Positions 62,201-64,000 of a stretch of 64,000 nucleotides of DNA are shown here, piece after piece. The stretch comes from Peltaster fructicola (lineage: Eukaryota > Ascomycota > Dothideomycetes). The notes beneath the pieces are model-generated. The model ran no database searches and was not told the origin of the DNA. It saw nothing but the letters and a program-made list of their open reading frames with translations. Where the stretch lies: assembly GCA_001592805.2 (NCBI GenBank), contig CP051143.1:620001-684000 (forward strand), given 5' to 3'. Positions within the stretch are counted from its first letter, which is position 1; every line of letters starts with the position of its first letter. The position numbers and the translations under genes were made by a program.

Positions 62201-63784
62201 GACGGACCTAGCGGAATGATGCTCAAGCTCGTCTTCACGCTGCGGATTTGCCGAGCTCCTCACCACTGTTTGAGCAAGTTCGTTGTACTCATCATCGGGA
62301 GCATCTTCGTGCTCATCTGCGTCTGAGCTAGACTCTTCGTCATCAGATATGTGGATCGGTTCTCGTGCATCATGGTCGATGACAAGTGGTACTCGAGGTT
62401 TTTGTGGTGATGACATGCTTCCATCCACATGCTGATGTGTCGTATCTGCACGCATGCCCACCGAAGACGAGCCAGCCATAGCCGAGGAGCTGGGTCGCGC
62501 AGGCGCGTTGAACGATTTGAGCTCTGTCCGAGCTTGCTCGTGGCGCAGACGCCCAGAATGCTTGCGATTGTGTTGTCGTATGGTGGGATCATCGAAGAGA
62601 TCCTGTTCTTCAGAAACAGCATGCAGTATGCCGCCCTGGAACTGTGTCCGACGAGTCTGTGATTCGGCCATGCTAATGTAGTCTTCACGAGGCTCATAAG
62701 CAGTTGAGGAGGGAGGATTGTGTCGTACCTCGTTCGGTGAGGTCCAGCCGAAGTTCGAGGTGAACATAGCATTGTCCTGCATGTTGGGCGACGGCCTTGT
62801 CAGTACCGGATCAGATCGCAGGCCGTCAGGCAAGGGTGACGAGACAGCCTGTGTTCTTTGGAACAACTGGGTGGTGGTCAAAAGGGGTGTCTTCGCCGGC
62901 CCAAATAGTTCATCGTAGGCTGGTGTCTTCTCGTGCCTTGCTGCAGAATCCAGCACCTTCCCATCACTACCGCGTTTGTGTCCTGCGAGCTGTGGTGTCT
63001 CAGGAAAGCTCCCCGGTCTTGTCGCGCTCTTCTGTAATTGGCTCTGTGGGCTTGCCAGCGGACTGTTCATCTCAGAGACATCGCTCTTGCCAGGCGACAG
63101 CCCAAGATCGAGAAAGCTTCCATCTTCGCCATTGCTAGCACTACCGACATTCGTGTATGTGTTCTCTTCCAGACTCTTGCCACCAGTCGTATTCTCGATG
63201 ACATGCAGCGGTTTGTGTGGAGTTGTGAGGTTGTTGCTTGTGGTCTTATCGTGGAAGTGTCGATATACTTGTGATTCATTGACCTGAGTGTCGCCTCCCA
63301 GATCGCCATGGAAGGTAGTCGCCAGGAGACCAGGCTGTGCGTTTGGACGATTGTCCATGGCTATCGACGGCCGTGAGGGTGCGCTGAGGGCATGTTTCAA
63401 GGTTGATGGGTTGTATACTTGCTTTGGGGATGATGTGTTGATGTCTTGAGTTTCTGGCACTTCCGAATTGCGTGAAGCAACATCTGGCGCATGGTCGTGT
63501 GTAACGGTATCAGTCGCGTCAGGCTCAGATGGACCATGCTGCAGGGATTCTTGCGTCAGTTTCGCGTGGAGTCTTCCGAGCGGCAACTTTCTCGCCGAAA
63601 AGTTGCTCACCTTGAGAAGCTGTGCTTGTAGGGCATCTATGTCTGCATCTGGCATGCTGGGGATGCTTGCCTCCGCAAGAGATGCCATAGCCGTGTCATT
63701 GATCTTGAGAGTGAGAGGTTGAGTTCGTGTGTTGGTCTTGGATGAAGGTGAAGTGATCATGGCGAGCCCCGCTAGCAATATCAC
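59273..63784 (-). CDS. crb2: Crb2/Rad9/53BP1-like DNA damage checkpoint mediator
   Basis: An intronless frame encodes 1503 residues. The N-terminal thousand residues are low-complexity with many S/T-Q pairs (for example PSTSSVIPGSQYP, QQLAAQSQVW), likely ATM/ATR-type phosphorylation sites. A Tudor-like domain begins at about 1016 (VFALFKDSRSMYYPASL), and tandem BRCT domains follow from about 1213 (GDVFANMVFAVTSSNKPE) to the end (HEFIMQSLLLGALVV). This order fits fungal Rad9/Crb2, which bind methylated and phosphorylated histones at breaks and activate Rad53/Chk1 kinases. Starts at Met9 (63760) or Met33 (63688) are alternatives. The large disordered N-terminus is longer than in fission yeast Crb2. 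Confidence 0.88.
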   Translation of the reverse strand: MILLAGLAMITSPSSKTNTRTQPLTLKINDTAMASLAEASIPSMPDADIDALQAQLLKVSNFSARKLPLGRLHAKLTQESLQHGPSEPDATDTVTHDHAPDVASRNSEVPETQDINTSSPKQVYNPSTLKHALSAPSRPSIAMDNRPNAQPGLLATTFHGDLGGDTQVNESQVYRHFHDKTTSNNLTTPHKPLHVIENTTGGKSLEENTYTNVGSASNGEDGSFLDLGLSPGKSDVSEMNSPLASPQSQLQKSATRPGSFPETPQLAGHKRGSDGKVLDSAARHEKTPAYDELFGPAKTPLLTTTQLFQRTQAVSSPLPDGLRSDPVLTRPSPNMQDNAMFTSNFGWTSPNEVRHNPPSSTAYEPREDYISMAESQTRRTQFQGGILHAVSEEQDLFDDPTIRQHNRKHSGRLRHEQARTELKSFNAPARPSSSAMAGSSSVGMRADTTHQHVDGSMSSPQKPRVPLVIDHDAREPIHISDDEESSSDADEHEDAPDDEYNELAQTVVRSSANPQREDELEHHSARSVHEQNAEMHDEETVVSNAEAEIVPGSQPQLDASRVFHATQPTSLGSQVVPQSERRSLLSAAQQHLPSTSSVIPGSQYPSVTSQQLAAQSQVWPRSQQAAKHILTTKKSTTRMGSSPPPLSGALVPEDDQSDEDMIDADSPSIAAKTPATEESVPRSGHNIAAVAEGGLMPRASRHPPVLPMIPTHDVPDAGSPQAYATAPTQPSPTQPRPISHGLPTASQQSIATPLRRAGARRAADIANMPTQRTIDHELSAEMEDAAGVLSELQDYASTASPSKVDARQTVSALDPRSKKRRRLTRTIVSSNPTPPTSSEQGVNGSVELDHQSDLRDVAVETGNLKPTEAQSGDQLAQANLKGDADDDDGADATAREIDQHDRTADKTPDSVKTREAAGSTAVSQLIAARPLRDKQLAKLSGPGKRTYSRKGRPRVIPKTTTHADPQDDHLTKHSALPSDAEVASMHDAIEPPTVEPTTTVEITTVATTPIVDITRPDRVFALFKDSRSMYYPASLTGQSAGAGLVHVRFDDGSESSVKSTQLAPLDLRVGDVFKVDMAHMRNNWVVQSFDIPDKGDSNPPGQDIYGHRSLMALPKGGKRVSHAGATGDPVRISVSDIYLPPTMLMAYTERGLTLPSTTVQLNDRPTTPSRTTTTVSTPKSRSGRQAARKQQYMMPSSSASSEDAVRGRKSWKSGDVFANMVFAVTSSNKPEKESARRECLEEIENNGGTIIDDFEDLFEALSISRRLGLKGNHDDALTLKIKSAYQSLGFVALISDKHCRKTKYTQALALGIPTLSVRWVTDSLDQSRNSASGAPQALPWSRYLLPAGESAYLDGAIRSRTLATYPPNNATFQDIINGRDLLLNGDKVLAVMPRKDKSSLVGKRQSYAFLTLAIGAGDIRPVEDIAEAAKIIMEDDSWTYVMVDSNVREAAEEFEHSSTRGNRRRKSAADSDSVLSLKSKDGRHTIISHEFIMQSLLLGALVV

Positions 63785-64000
63785 GACTCAGGCGCGCGAG
63801 CACGTGAGTACCTTTGGACATCTACGTCAACGACACAACCACCTATTGTGCGTTCCCTACGAGAAACTCCTTCTGTGGATGCTCGATCGTGCTAGTACCA
63901 GTATACACAGCGACGGAGTGGACTGCAGATGCCTTCATATTATCAAGACATCAGTGGGTGACGTAGTGCAGCATCAATGCTGAATGTCATACTCGCAAGG

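Noticed and set aside
63729-63983. 84-codon plus-strand ORF at the right edge
   Set aside because: It overlaps the 5' end of the checkpoint mediator and its promoter. There is no domain, and the window ends too soon to judge a longer gene.

Overview
This window is a gene-dense piece of a nuclear chromosome from a filamentous ascomycete. Short GT-AG introns (mostly 44-111 nt), fungus-specific families (HET-domain protein, Rtt109, Neo1, CALB-like lipase, GPI-type phospholipase B, exgD-type glucanase) and very long intron-free reading frames suggest a Dothideomycete, possibly a Capnodiales/Mycosphaerellales relative. That placement is inference from gene style, not a search result. No rRNA, tRNA, transposon, CRISPR-like or telomeric repeat was recognised, and I saw no AT-rich RIP-degraded block.

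Layout. At 1.6-2.0 kb lies a small two-exon cysteine-containing protein. It is followed by sec16 (+), an exgD-type glucan 1,3-beta-glucosidase (-), phospholipase B (+), glucose-6-phosphate 1-epimerase (+, 3 exons), rif1 (-) and ric8 (+, 4 exons). Next come an unrecognised 340-residue ORF (+), the P4-ATPase neo1 (+), RNase H1 (-), a DUF202 membrane protein (+, 4 exons), 6-phosphofructo-2-kinase/fructose-2,6-bisphosphatase (+), a CALB-like secreted lipase (-) and an EF-hand MscS channel (-). The middle holds a HET-domain protein (+), a degenerate Hsp70-like protein with a signal peptide (+, 2 exons), cytochrome c oxidase subunit COX5/IV (+, 3 exons), a serine carboxypeptidase (+, 3 exons), SDH3 (+, 3 exons) and the ribosome biogenesis nuclease Nob1 (-). 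After a gene-poor 2 kb stretch comes an orphan gene that I assemble here from five exons (51101-52315). It is followed by an RA-PH adaptor (-), mitochondrial ribosomal protein mL57 (-, 2 exons), rtt109 (+), two small uncertain minus-strand ORFs and a Crb2/Rad9/53BP1-like checkpoint mediator (-).

Themes. Four genes concern genome maintenance (rif1, RNase H1, rtt109, crb2-like) and three encode nuclear mitochondrial proteins (cox5, sdh3, mL57). Secretion and the cell surface are served by sec16, neo1, exgD, plb, the lipase and the carboxypeptidase. There is no operon or recognisable biosynthetic cluster. Genes are mostly single-family housekeeping genes packed in convergent pairs (46-285 bp apart) or divergent pairs (about 250-730 bp promoters).

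The least explained parts are the orphan five-exon gene and the gene-poor segment before it, the secreted Hsp70-like protein directly downstream of the HET gene, and the ORF at 21810-22832, whose frame stays open past its stop. Splice sites were placed by eye from GT/AG signals, reading-frame continuity and remembered family similarity; they are not confirmed by RNA.
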